A stretch of DNA of 46,288 nucleotides from DATJAJ01 sp035622335. GTDB taxonomy: Archaea; Thermoproteota; Nitrososphaeria; Nitrososphaerales; Gagatemarchaeaceae. The notes under the pieces were generated by a model, which worked only from the letters and a program-made list of their open reading frames with translations, made no database searches and was not told the DNA's origin. This document shows, piece by piece, positions 9,201-16,119 of this stretch. The DNA is taken from contig DASPVO010000061.1 in assembly GCA_035622335.1 (NCBI GenBank), positions 1-46,288 of the forward strand, read 5' to 3'. How positions within the stretch are numbered: the first letter of the stretch is position 1; the number at the start of each line of letters is the position of its first letter. A program made the translations under genes and the position numbers.

Positions 9201-9856
9201 TCGTTGCGCTGCGCGTCGAAGGCGCTAAGCGTTCCCTTCATCTCGCCGATCCTCGCCATGGCGACCTCCAGTCTCTGGTCGGCCTGGCTCAGCTGCCTCT
9301 GCGCTTCGCTCTTCTTCTCGTCGAACTTCGATATACCGACGACGTCCTCTATCAGCCTCCTCTTCTCCTCTGGCGTCATGTCTGCCACCTTCGTCGCAGA
9401 ACCCTGCGGCACGACGTTCAGTCCGCCAGGCGAGAGGCCCGCGAGGTCGATCACCTCCATCAGGCCGCCCCTCGTGACCTTCTTCCCGTTGAGGTAGTAG
9501 ACGTTCTCGCCGTCGTCCCTGAGCTCCCTGGTCACCGTGACCAGGTCCGAGTCCACGGGTATGGACCTGTCAGCGTTGTCCAGTTGTAGGGTGACCCTGC
9601 AGTCCCTGGGCTTGTCCGGCGCAGGAGCGTCCTCCTTCTTGGGGTCGTAGATCACGCCAGTGAGCCTCCCGTTCTGAGCTCTCAGCTGCTTCGGCGAGTT
9701 CTCCCCGATCGCGAAGAGTATGGCGTCTGCGATGTTCGACTTTCCGCTCCCGTTAGGGCCCGTGATGACTGTGAAACCCTTCTCGAACGTAACGACGACG
9801 GGTCGGGGGCCTGAGGACTTGAAACCTCTCATCTCTAGCCGTCGTATATACGTCAA
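6290..9856 (-). CDS. smc: Chromosome segregation ATPase SMC
   Basis: A 1188-residue SMC protein that organises chromosomes by ATP-driven loop formation. Order visible: Walker A GPNGSGKSN (33-41), long coiled coil, hinge (around 530-680, with GVPGYVGRLGQFVKF and the Gly-rich GGRAFTFGYQE), second coiled coil, ABC signature SLSGGEKAVSG (SGGEK from residue 1093) and Walker B FYLFDEIDAALD (D1120, E1121). Length is normal. The start is a TTG. The TATA box at 9899-9904 lies 46 bases upstream and is shared with the divergent M24 peptidase gene. It heads the minus-strand cluster that ends with rlmE. Confidence 0.97.
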   Translation of the reverse strand: MTYIRRLEMRGFKSSGPRPVVVTFEKGFTVITGPNGSGKSNIADAILFAIGENSPKQLRAQNGRLTGVIYDPKKEDAPAPDKPRDCRVTLQLDNADRSIPVDSDLVTVTRELRDDGENVYYLNGKKVTRGGLMEVIDLAGLSPGGLNVVPQGSATKVADMTPEEKRRLIEDVVGISKFDEKKSEAQRQLSQADQRLEVAMARIGEMKGTLSAFDAQRNDMIRFNLLEGQIRWLSAVKTAKKIGEYRVRLDSLRSMAREAEARVQELTTRLDETEQKTSRVEEERTRFIVDVIQGGGSSHVDLQFQLAQVENDLNTLETGLKDSEENLRSLEDETVPQLKEVVATKEKEVSASSSLVKQLTSELSKLDAKHLDHAERLKQYVSAADELRGTIDKTNRQSARVQVKLADLAQKQNQAELAINASGAALGAERKRLDELKRRVDGYATLLGNLDTKTKQLSDLYEGSTKELNSLDASFNSADKKKTKLQASIDSARKVLEKATAEVSKEMAFRQVSQSLAGERTGQFKLQEFCDSGGVPGYVGRLGQFVKFPQQYSKPVNAVMGRWMSAFVVEDLHSMTQLIKAAKTFNARAFAIIPLSEVAGCSEVEVERSAGVVGPLAKLVKHEERFEGLVNFIAGDTVLVDTEAIGYILASEGVKAVTLEGEVFEPGGRAFTFGYQEVLMNLMQGLENIEGISDIEDAVGALRGAIERRKAQLEAAESDSRSLLKERAKRIASVAGLKAESNTFGGITSRYRSIFKAMNSEFEKQAKLVAKLEGKVNAATERRDSISRGVGSLQELLRNTRELGLEEMLAELEGAKTTLSSEVDGIRNRIAETNLSLLRERANLENVLSRTLEENKIDLENAQADLASFKDYVRDAPKRIKELSEQKAELSSQIDKIKESSRKSQPVLDEFESRLRRLKEERESTSRSRTAAEKELLTVNGQVEGISGKVEDGLGSLRILGYSEEPEVFDGADSLLAELESEYQQVVYSVNRGADRQYKEMFVNYKSLSVRHNELEKERNSIIAFIESVDAEKRKVFVAAYERIGEEFKGIFGRLTGGEAWLELEKPDDIFSGGVLLMARFGSKPAWESLSLSGGEKAVSGVSLILAMQGVQPHPFYLFDEIDAALDAVNSGNLAQFIKSRSETAQMISITLRDVFVAESDTTYGVYSAGGVSRMVHYKPAELPINRG

Positions 9857-9895
9857 CGGTGTGAAATTGCCCCGACTACACGTGAGTTCCGCGAA

Positions 9896-9907
9896 CCCAT
9901 ATAAGGG
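9896..9907. promoter_or_regulatory. Shared TATA box of smc and the M24 peptidase gene
   Basis: CCCATATAAGGG sits in the 70-base divergent spacer. Its centre is about 25 bases before the peptidase ATG at 9927 and about 46 bases before the smc TTG. It is the only A+T-rich box there, so it probably serves both directions. Confidence 0.55.
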
Positions 9908-9926
9908 CTTGGTTCAAAACCGATGA

Positions 9927-10973
9927 ATGTTGACGATTTTCGAGGAAAGGAGGCGGAAGTTGCTCGCGATGGCCCGAGGCAGGCAGGTTGTGGCCGCCAC
10001 AGGGGCAAACATCTTCTGGCTCACCGACTTCTGCGGGTCTGGCTACGCCATCGTCAAAGAGGACAGGACGGTCATCGTGACGTCAAAGATGGAGAGGAAC
10101 AGGGCCAAGGAAGGGGAGGAGGCAGAGGTAGTGGCGGCAAACGGACAGGCAGAAATCAGAGCGGCTGCCTTGAGGGAGCTTGGAAGGGGTAGAGCAGTGA
10201 CAGACGACGCTTCGGAGTTCGCAAGCTCGAAGCGGCTGAGGGAAGACAAGGATCTCTTTCTGAGAGCGAGAAGGCAAAAGGACGAGGAAGAGATTGCTAG
10301 GATCGCGGAGGCGTGCAGAGTGCTCGACAAGATATACAGAGGTCTGGAGAAGGAGATCAGGCCAGGGCGGTCGGAGTGGAAGATCGCGTCAGAAGTGCTC
10401 AGGATCGCGACAGAGAACAGGACGACACCCATCGCTGACGACCTGGCGCTCAGTCCCACAATAATCGCGTCCGGTCCCAGAGCCGCATATCCGCACGTGG
10501 AGCTCTCAGACAGAGAGGTCAAGAAGGGCGAGTTCTTGTTGGCGGACATATTCTTCAGGTACAAGGGGTACTGCTCAGATGCGACGAGGACATTCGCGGT
10601 CGGGACGGTCTCGGGCGAGATGAAGCGCAACTATCAGACCGTCTTCGACGCTCAAGCGGCGGCCATGAAGGCGATAAGGGTGGGCGCGGTCTGCGAGGAC
10701 GTGAACGAAGCAGCTATCGGCGTGCTCAGGGAGAAGAAGCTGGACCGGTTCATGACCCACAGCACGGGTCATGGGGTCGGTATCGACATCCACGAGCTCC
10801 CGAACATCCGAAGGAAGAGTTTGACGAAGCTCGCGCGAGGCGACGTGGTCACGGACGAGCCTGGAATCTACTTCCGGGGGAAGTATGGGATCAGAATTGA
10901 GGACACTGTCTTGGTCGGCGAGAGGCCGAAGCTCTTGACGAAGTACACCAAAGAGCTCGTCACCGTGGGCTAG
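9927..10973 (+). CDS. M24 family metallopeptidase (Xaa-Pro aminopeptidase/dipeptidase type)
   Basis: A 348-residue creatinase-fold peptidase, probably cytosolic and cleaving N-terminal Xaa-Pro bonds. Residues 1-115 form the small N-terminal domain and 120-348 the pita-bread catalytic domain. All five metal ligands are visible: D207 and D218 (LLADIFFRYKGYCSDATRTF), H282 (STGHGVGIDIHE), E311 (DEPGIYF) and E325 (GIRIEDT). An ATG at 9923 is in another frame; the ATG at 9927 fits the TATA spacing. The end overlaps the convergent pantoate kinase gene by 14 bases. Substrate type (PepP or PepQ) cannot be settled from sequence alone. Confidence 0.9.
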   Translation: MLTIFEERRRKLLAMARGRQVVAATGANIFWLTDFCGSGYAIVKEDRTVIVTSKMERNRAKEGEEAEVVAANGQAEIRAAALRELGRGRAVTDDASEFASSKRLREDKDLFLRARRQKDEEEIARIAEACRVLDKIYRGLEKEIRPGRSEWKIASEVLRIATENRTTPIADDLALSPTIIASGPRAAYPHVELSDREVKKGEFLLADIFFRYKGYCSDATRTFAVGTVSGEMKRNYQTVFDAQAAAMKAIRVGAVCEDVNEAAIGVLREKKLDRFMTHSTGHGVGIDIHELPNIRRKSLTKLARGDVVTDEPGIYFRGKYGIRIEDTVLVGERPKLLTKYTKELVTVG

Positions 10974-11898
10974 CTTCCAGAATCCCCGCCCTCACCTCGC
11001 CGAAGTCGTATACGTCGACCCGCGGGCGAGTGGGCGATGACGCGAGGGACGACGCCAGCCGTCTGACGCCCCTGGATGGCACCACCGAGTGAATCGCGTC
11101 CCCAATCATGTTCTGGCTGGCGAAAGCTGCGCCGCCAGACTTCGCGCTCCGGATAGACTCCTTCACCTCAGTAGTCATCAGACCGAGGGCGGTCGCGAAT
11201 CTCTCACCTTCCTCCATCAAGGATTCGAAGCTCTTCCTTCGCAACACGTCTTCAAGAGCCATGTCTCCCAGGTTACTCGCCCTGCGCATGAAAGTTCGCG
11301 AGCCCAAATACCTCTTCTTGGTTCGCGGCTCCATCGACGCCGTCACGACGCGAAAACCTTCAGGTATCTTGACCCTCTTGAACTCTGCCACGCCCGGGGC
11401 GCCCGCCGTCGAAATCACGCCCGCGCCAACGTTGTCGTAGACGACGGAGACGGTCCCCAGCCCGGTCGAGCACAGTATCTCAGCGCGGTGTGCGAAGAGG
11501 GCGAGCCTCTGCTTGGAGATGCCGAGGTCAAGGGCGGAGGCCACCGCGAACACGGCAGACAACGCAGAGGCTGCGCTCGCTCCGAAACCGTAGCCTATGG
11601 GAACGGAGACTTGCTGAACAAGACGGACCTCTACGCCTCTGACTCCAGAATCACGAAGCAGAAGGTCGACCGCCTTCCTAGTGGTCGTCGCCCGGTACGC
11701 GGAATCTCCGTTGACCGCCGTCTTGAGGACGGTCCGGCCCGAATCAGCCACGGTCGCCCTCGAGACGGTCCCTGCCGACAGGGTGAATCCTCCGCCTGTG
11801 GCTCCGGAATCAGAACCGTCTTCACGTGAACCTGGGCGGGAGCTGAAAAAGTTGGATATGGCCGCTGGCGCGAATGCGGAAGCGGTTCTAAGCCGCAA
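10960..11898 (-). CDS. Pantoate kinase (GHMP family)
   Basis: A 312-residue GHMP-superfamily kinase matching archaeal pantoate kinase, which phosphorylates pantoate before condensation with beta-alanine in the archaeal CoA route. The N terminus has APAAISNFF, comparable to the APAHITGFF type seen in the family. The phosphate loop is GYGFGASAASALS (102-114), and a C-terminal Gly/Ala-rich KSGGAAFASQ segment resembles GHMP motif 3. It follows the ECF S-component-like gene with an 11-base overlap, so the two are co-transcribed. It overlaps the M24 peptidase gene tail to tail. Confidence 0.85.
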   Translation of the reverse strand: MRLRTASAFAPAAISNFFSSRPGSREDGSDSGATGGGFTLSAGTVSRATVADSGRTVLKTAVNGDSAYRATTTRKAVDLLLRDSGVRGVEVRLVQQVSVPIGYGFGASAASALSAVFAVASALDLGISKQRLALFAHRAEILCSTGLGTVSVVYDNVGAGVISTAGAPGVAEFKRVKIPEGFRVVTASMEPRTKKRYLGSRTFMRRASNLGDMALEDVLRRKSFESLMEEGERFATALGLMTTEVKESIRSAKSGGAAFASQNMIGDAIHSVVPSRGVRRLASSLASSPTRPRVDVYDFGEVRAGILEASPR

Positions 11899-12676
11899 CA
11901 GTGTTCGTGCCCTTGGGCCCAGCGAAGGCGTTCAGGACGGGCCCGAAGACGATCACCAGGACACCGGCGAGCGCGAAGTAGCCCAGTCCGGGAGCGGACG
12001 AAACGGAGTCCGGCGAGATGACGAAGACCGCGAGTCCTATCAGGACGAAGGCCATCGCTCCGGCGAGCGCCAACACCACCTCTCTGCTTCGGACGAATGG
12101 CGACCAGTCCGGGTAGTATTCTAGGATGCGGCTCCTGCCGTACAGAGGATGGATTGCACGAAGTAGTATCGGGACGGCGATGATTATCGCAGGGATTGAG
12201 GTGGTGTTCCAGAAGATGGTGAGTCCCAGAATTGCGGATGATGTGATTCGAACTCCGGCGAGAGCGTAGCCAAAGAAGTAGACGGCGGTAGCAGCTATAA
12301 GATTCCCGAGAGTCACAAAGGATACCGTCGCCGCGACGAAAGCGGGCCACGACCTGTACCGCTTCACGAAGAGTCCGAAGAACAGGAAGGCGATGAAGTT
12401 CGCCGGGACTCCAGCGACTATGCTGAGCGCTGGCGTCGTCGTTACAAGGAAATCTCCGAGGAACGTACCGATCCCCGCTCCGATGGCAGCGGGCACGGTC
12501 TCGCAAGCGACCACCATCAGCGCGGGTAGGAAGATCCCGACCAGAAGTTCGCCAACGCCCCAGGGAGTCCTGATGAAGGCCGTGGCCCACTTGCCCACCG
12601 CGTACAGGCAGGCGGTGATTGTGATCACGGCGAGCCTCGTCCCGGCTCGCGCACCCCCTGTTGGGGGAGGACTCAT
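11888..12676 (-). CDS. ECF-type transporter S component-like membrane protein
   Basis: A 262-residue, very hydrophobic protein with about six or seven membrane helices. The first part (a helix followed by TPWGVGELLVGIFLPAL, then AAIGAGIGTFLGDFL) has the P-x-G-x-GE...G-x-G...LGD pattern of energy-coupling-factor S components and related vitamin or precursor permeases. It ends in a polar tail. It overlaps the pantoate kinase gene by 11 bases, so uptake of a CoA precursor such as pantoate or pantothenate is a reasonable guess. No ECF ATPases or T component are in the window. Family assignment is by pattern, substrate by context only. Confidence 0.6.
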   Translation of the reverse strand: MSPPPTGGARAGTRLAVITITACLYAVGKWATAFIRTPWGVGELLVGIFLPALMVVACETVPAAIGAGIGTFLGDFLVTTTPALSIVAGVPANFIAFLFFGLFVKRYRSWPAFVAATVSFVTLGNLIAATAVYFFGYALAGVRITSSAILGLTIFWNTTSIPAIIIAVPILLRAIHPLYGRSRILEYYPDWSPFVRSREVVLALAGAMAFVLIGLAVFVISPDSVSSAPGLGYFALAGVLVIVFGPVLNAFAGPKGTNTVAA

Positions 12677-12698
12677 GAAACCATCGGGTTCAAAGTGC

Positions 12699-12706
12699 GT
12701 ATTTCA
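12699..12706. promoter_or_regulatory. Shared divergent promoter of the S-component and DUF1404-cupredoxin genes
   Basis: The A+T-rich stretch GTATTTCAAC lies 25-28 bases from the ATG at 12676 (minus) and about 30 bases from the ATG at 12734 (plus). This is consistent with one TATA region serving both genes. Confidence 0.4.
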
Positions 12707-12733
12707 ACTTGTTCTCAGCCCTCTTCCGCCGAC

Positions 12734-13810
12734 ATGACATCGGTCGATGAGCGCTCGCCGCTTAAGTACGCCTCGGTGGGGCGACCACTGACCCGCTTGA
12801 AAGCCCAGGGGCTTGCAAACACCGTCTGCTCGCTGCCCTTCCTCGGGCTGGTCCTATTCGCATTCTCCGCGGGCTTCCCGCCCTTCGACGACGCCACAGA
12901 GGTCAACCTCACCCTGCACATGCTCCAGCACGTGCTCATCATCCTCTCGGGATTCCTCGTCGCATATCCGCTACGCGACAGAGGCCTGTTCAAGGGGCTG
13001 CGAAATAGGAGAGCAGGGCTCTTGTCGTTCGGGGCGAGTGCTGCGCTGCTCGCGTTCTGGCACTACCCCTCCGCCTGGGACGCGGCAGTGCTGAATCCTC
13101 TGGTTCACGCGGTAGAGCATCTTTCCTTCTTCGGGATAGGCCTGCTCGTTGGGTCCGCCATGTCCGCGCTCGGGGACGGCGCAAAGATAGGCGTCATACT
13201 CGCGGCTTTCTTCGGCCACATGCTGTACGCTGTCTTCTTGATCTACCCGCAGGAAGGGAGGGTCTACTCCCTCTATCCGGTCAGCCAGCAGGTGACCCTC
13301 GGCTGGGTACTGATCGTCACCGGGCCTTCCCTTCTAGTGGGCGTCGCTTGGATCATGGTGAAGAATCCTACCTGGCTGCTGGGGGCGACAGGAATGTCCG
13401 GGAAGAGGAGCGATGACGCGCCAGCCCTGACGAAGAGACCGAGGAACGTCATCACTGGGACCTTGTCGGTCGGGCTGATGTGCGTCTTCGTCGTCTACCT
13501 CATCGTGGCGGGAGCCGCGGTCTTCGCCGCTCCGACGCATCAGGGGGCGGTGGTATACATAGTAGAGACGCCCGTGAGCTGGAACTACTCTCCGCGAAAC
13601 ATCACCGTAGTCGTGGGGGTGAACAACAGCGTCATCTGGATCAGTCACTCTATCTCATACGATACGGTCACGGGACAGGACGGCATGTTCGGCTCCCAGC
13701 CGATCCCCCCCGGTGGGACTTTCTCGTACACCTTCGACACCGCAGGGGTGTACCAGTATCACTGCGTCTATCATCCTTGGATGGTAGGTTTCGTGACCGT
13801 TCTAGACTGA
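12734..13810 (+). CDS. DUF1404 membrane domain fused to a C-terminal cupredoxin
   Basis: A 358-residue two-part protein. Residues 30-215 hold about six membrane helices with conserved His (HMLQHVLI, WHYPSAWD, VHAVEHLSFF, FGHMLYA), matching the DUF1404/CtaG-like family. After another helix (about 235-260), residues 265-358 form a blue-copper domain. Its likely copper ligands are H305 (ISHSIS), C344, H347 and M350 (YHCVYHPWM). The cupredoxin should face outside. An electron-transfer or copper-delivery role at the respiratory chain is inferred. A GTG at 12695 could extend it, but the ATG fits the promoter spacing. Related cupredoxin: 33072-33551. Confidence 0.82.
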   Translation: MTSVDERSPLKYASVGRPLTRLKAQGLANTVCSLPFLGLVLFAFSAGFPPFDDATEVNLTLHMLQHVLIILSGFLVAYPLRDRGLFKGLRNRRAGLLSFGASAALLAFWHYPSAWDAAVLNPLVHAVEHLSFFGIGLLVGSAMSALGDGAKIGVILAAFFGHMLYAVFLIYPQEGRVYSLYPVSQQVTLGWVLIVTGPSLLVGVAWIMVKNPTWLLGATGMSGKRSDDAPALTKRPRNVITGTLSVGLMCVFVVYLIVAGAAVFAAPTHQGAVVYIVETPVSWNYSPRNITVVVGVNNSVIWISHSISYDTVTGQDGMFGSQPIPPGGTFSYTFDTAGVYQYHCVYHPWMVGFVTVLD

Positions 13811-13829
13811 CCGTTGGGAAGACATGCGA

Positions 13830-14471
13830 TCAAGCTTCCTGGGCTAAACGGTCGGCTCGGGCGCTGCTCCTCCTCGCCGCCCAGGCTGTGATGATGGGTA
13901 TGTACCAGAGTACGAGTCGAAGACGGACTCCGTCCACCATAGTCGTGTAAAGGGGAGGGAGCGCCGTCACCAAGAAAATGCCGCAACTCCCGACGAGGAT
14001 CAGGCCTCCCCTCTTGAATCTCTTGAGCTCGTCCTTAGGGACGAGCTTCCTGTCCTCGTCCGCTACGGTGAGGGTGAAGAACCCTAGAATTCCCATCAAC
14101 GAGGCGAGGTCGAGCGCGTAGAGAGTCGTGGTGAAGTCTCCATACGAAAACGCTTTCACTGGAGGGTTGTTCACGAGGTTGAACAGAAAGGGCTCGATCG
14201 AAACGGCGAAGAGCAGCATTATGTTCAGTCTTATCGTACGGGACGACTCAAGAGGGAGCACCGACATGACCCTTGTGTACTGAAGCCAGATCACGATGAG
14301 GATCAGGAAGCTGAAGCCGAAGGTGAACAGGTCTGAAAGCACTGCGCTGTTCGTGGCGGGCGGGCTGCTGACCAGAGAGAAGGCACCTATCGAGAGGGCG
14401 AGCCCGAAGAGCATGTCCGAGAGCGACTCGATTCTGGCTCTCGGCCGGTGAGGCCGCTCTTCTTCGTTCAG
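13830..14471 (-). CDS. TMEM175/DUF1211-like potassium channel subunit
   Basis: A six-helix membrane protein of the prokaryotic TMEM175 type (tetrameric K+-selective channels). The family's N-terminal signature R-x-x-x-x-SD appears as ARIESLSDMLFGLALSI. The first ATG (14414) falls inside this motif, so a start there would lose the Arg-Ser part. The open frame continues upstream without ATG, GTG or TTG to a TGA; the best candidate is a CTG at 14471, about 30-35 bases after an A+T-rich CTTAATC. From there the protein is 213 residues. Alone, convergent with the DUF1404-cupredoxin gene. Confidence 0.75.
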   Translation of the reverse strand: MNEEERPHRPRARIESLSDMLFGLALSIGAFSLVSSPPATNSAVLSDLFTFGFSFLILIVIWLQYTRVMSVLPLESSRTIRLNIMLLFAVSIEPFLFNLVNNPPVKAFSYGDFTTTLYALDLASLMGILGFFTLTVADEDRKLVPKDELKRFKRGGLILVGSCGIFLVTALPPLYTTMVDGVRLRLVLWYIPIITAWAARRSSARADRLAQEA

Positions 14472-14584
14472 AGAATCTTCGCGGCGAGTACGGGCTTCGG
14501 AGTAGATTAAGATGTTCGTGCGTCCTCCGCAAGTCTTCCGTCACGACTCGAAACCCTCAGGGAGTCGAAGGGCGGGTCAGGGAT

Positions 14585-15463
14585 GTGATGCTTGATAAGC
14601 CTCCACGCCTGTCGGTCAAATCTATGGAGCTCGGAAGGGTCGTTCACAACAGGAGAGTGCAGTGGGTGCGGAGAGCGGTGTGGTCAACGAGACCCGAGTC
14701 GAGCAGGCTCGCCTACTATTCGTTCGTGTTGAGAAGGGCTCTTCGACCTGAAGGGACGGCCATCAGGGAGGACGCGATAGTGGAGCACGGGGGAGTGAGG
14801 TTTCTTCTTCCCAAGGACGACAGCGAAGTCCTCTACTCTGTCTTCATAGACGAAATGGAGCCGCTCACATGCAAGCTCATGACGAGCCTCAAGGGAAGCG
14901 TCTTTGTTGATGTTGGCGCGAACGTCGGAGCTTACACCGTACGCTTGGGCAGCCTCTTTGGCAAGATAGTCTCTATAGAGCCTAACCCCAGGGCGGCCGA
15001 AGTCCTCAGAAGGAACATCGAGCTCAACCATCTGCACAACGTCGACGTGGTCGAAGAGGCGGTCTCAGATTCGGCGGGAGAGACCACAATGAACGTCCCT
15101 TCCAGCGGAAAGACGACGCGTTCTTCTATCGTGGAGTCGTACAACAAGGGAAGCTACTTCAAGGTCGAGACGAACACGCTCGACAGACTTCTCGATGAGT
15201 TCACCAAGATCGACCTTCTCAAGATTGACGCCGAGATGGCCGAAGTCAAGGTTCTGAACGGTGCGGAGATGACGCTCGACAAGACGGCCACGGTGATTAT
15301 CGAGACAGGATCCTGGAGCGAGAAACGGGTTACCGAGATACTGGAAAAACACGGATTCGATGTTGCAGACCTCGACATCAAGGTCAACGAGTGTAAGAAC
15401 GTCTCGGCGACTAGGACAAACGACAACCGAAGCCAGAGTCACACGCAAGCGAGCTCGATGTAG
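14585..15463 (+). CDS. FkbM family SAM-dependent methyltransferase
   Basis: A 292-residue protein with an FkbM-type methyltransferase domain. The SAM loop VFVDVGANVGAYTVRLGS lies at about 106-123, then IVSIEPNP, AVSDSAGE, and the family's KIDAEMAEVKVLNGA (the KID-E-G-E-VL-G motif). Residues 1-95 are an extra N-terminal region rich in Arg. FkbM enzymes usually O-methylate sugars or small metabolites; the substrate here is unknown and no glycan genes adjoin. It starts at GTG (14585) or the ATG right after it (14588). It is a single gene, and the last 20 residues are polar and probably disordered. Confidence 0.82.
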   Translation: MMLDKPPRLSVKSMELGRVVHNRRVQWVRRAVWSTRPESSRLAYYSFVLRRALRPEGTAIREDAIVEHGGVRFLLPKDDSEVLYSVFIDEMEPLTCKLMTSLKGSVFVDVGANVGAYTVRLGSLFGKIVSIEPNPRAAEVLRRNIELNHLHNVDVVEEAVSDSAGETTMNVPSSGKTTRSSIVESYNKGSYFKVETNTLDRLLDEFTKIDLLKIDAEMAEVKVLNGAEMTLDKTATVIIETGSWSEKRVTEILEKHGFDVADLDIKVNECKNVSATRTNDNRSQSHTQASSM

Positions 15464-15538
15464 GTCAACAAGCAGAAGGTCGAACTAAGAAGGGTGCGGC
15501 GGCGTAACCCAGCTATGAAAGCCGGATACGGCGCGAGA

Positions 15539-15814
15539 CTATGCGCGCTTCCCCCATCTTTCGCGTTCTACTAAGTGCTGATACCTCGGGTCTTCCCGTC
15601 CGTTTTTGAAGAGGGGGCAATACATGGGATAGATGTACCTGAGGACGTGCTGCTCGGAAGCGCTGGTCGTGTAGGCGAAGTACGCGTCCATATCTCCGAG
15701 TGCATAATAGATGAAGGCGATGGAGTTCAAGTTTCCCTCCTTGAAATCATCCTCCAGCTTCTTGATTATGGCTCTGGCCCCTTCCTTGTCCCCCGCCCTC
15801 GCCTCGATGAACCT
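15539..15814 (-). pseudogene. 3' remnant of a TPR/cyclase-type signalling gene
   Basis: About 91 codons remain, read from AGG at 814 (of 15,8xx) down to the TAG-type end near 15539. The frame is closed by TGA and TAA directly upstream. The peptide contains ARAGDKEGARAIIKKLEDD, then YYALGDMDAYF, then YCPLFKNGREDPRYQHLVER. This lines up with the last 90 residues of the cyclase-TPR protein at 17328-19907 (FALTGNVEKAKETMKVLK, YVALGDLNSAF, HPFYASMRMDPRFFEFCER). No TPR body or start is left. I read it as the surviving tail of a paralogous signalling protein; a short expressed ORF from the TTG at 15730 is possible but unlikely. Confidence 0.65.
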
Positions 15815-16119
15815 TCATTACGAGCTAATTGGATGCAGGCCTGGTAGGACCCACACAGTTTATTGTACAAATCCGATTTCAAAATGGCATGCTAACGAGA
15901 TCGTCTCTATCTATTCAATGGTATCTTATGGAGAATTGCGCGGAACAATCAATAAAGGAATGGAAAAAGGTAGATTCCGAGTTGTTCCTTTCTCATAGAC
16001 TTGATTGAGCTAAGTTAACAGAGGTGGCAGAAGTGGTACCGGTGACACCACCTTGAGTGGCATGACTAGTGACAGTAGCGTGTGTAGCATCTGGTAGTCT
16101 CCTCGAAAGGAGATTCGAG
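15815..16119. other. A+T-richer intergenic stretch
   Basis: About 300 bases without a gene I can support. It contains repeat copy C and then a visibly A+T-rich part (about 15880-16000). That part is open on the plus strand (peptide including NEIVSIYSMVSYGELRG) up to a TAG near 15998, but has no recognisable family or convincing start. A short stem-loop TCTCCT-CGAA-AGGAGA lies at 16098-16113, just after the stop of the minus-strand secreted-protein gene. It lacks a following T run, so a terminator role is uncertain. Confidence 0.5.
15847..15874 (+). repeat. 28-base repeat, copy C
   Basis: Begins GGACCCACACAGTT and ends GTACAAATCC. It matches copy B at 23 of 28 positions and copy A at 22 of 28, both of which lie on the minus strand. 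It sits 33 bases from the broken end of the TPR gene remnant. No known element or gene explains it. Confidence 0.7.

Noticed and set aside
15711..15998. 95-codon plus-strand frame across the TPR remnant and repeat C
   Set aside because: Its first half is antisense to the remnant and the second half matches no family; kept only as a note in the intergenic description.
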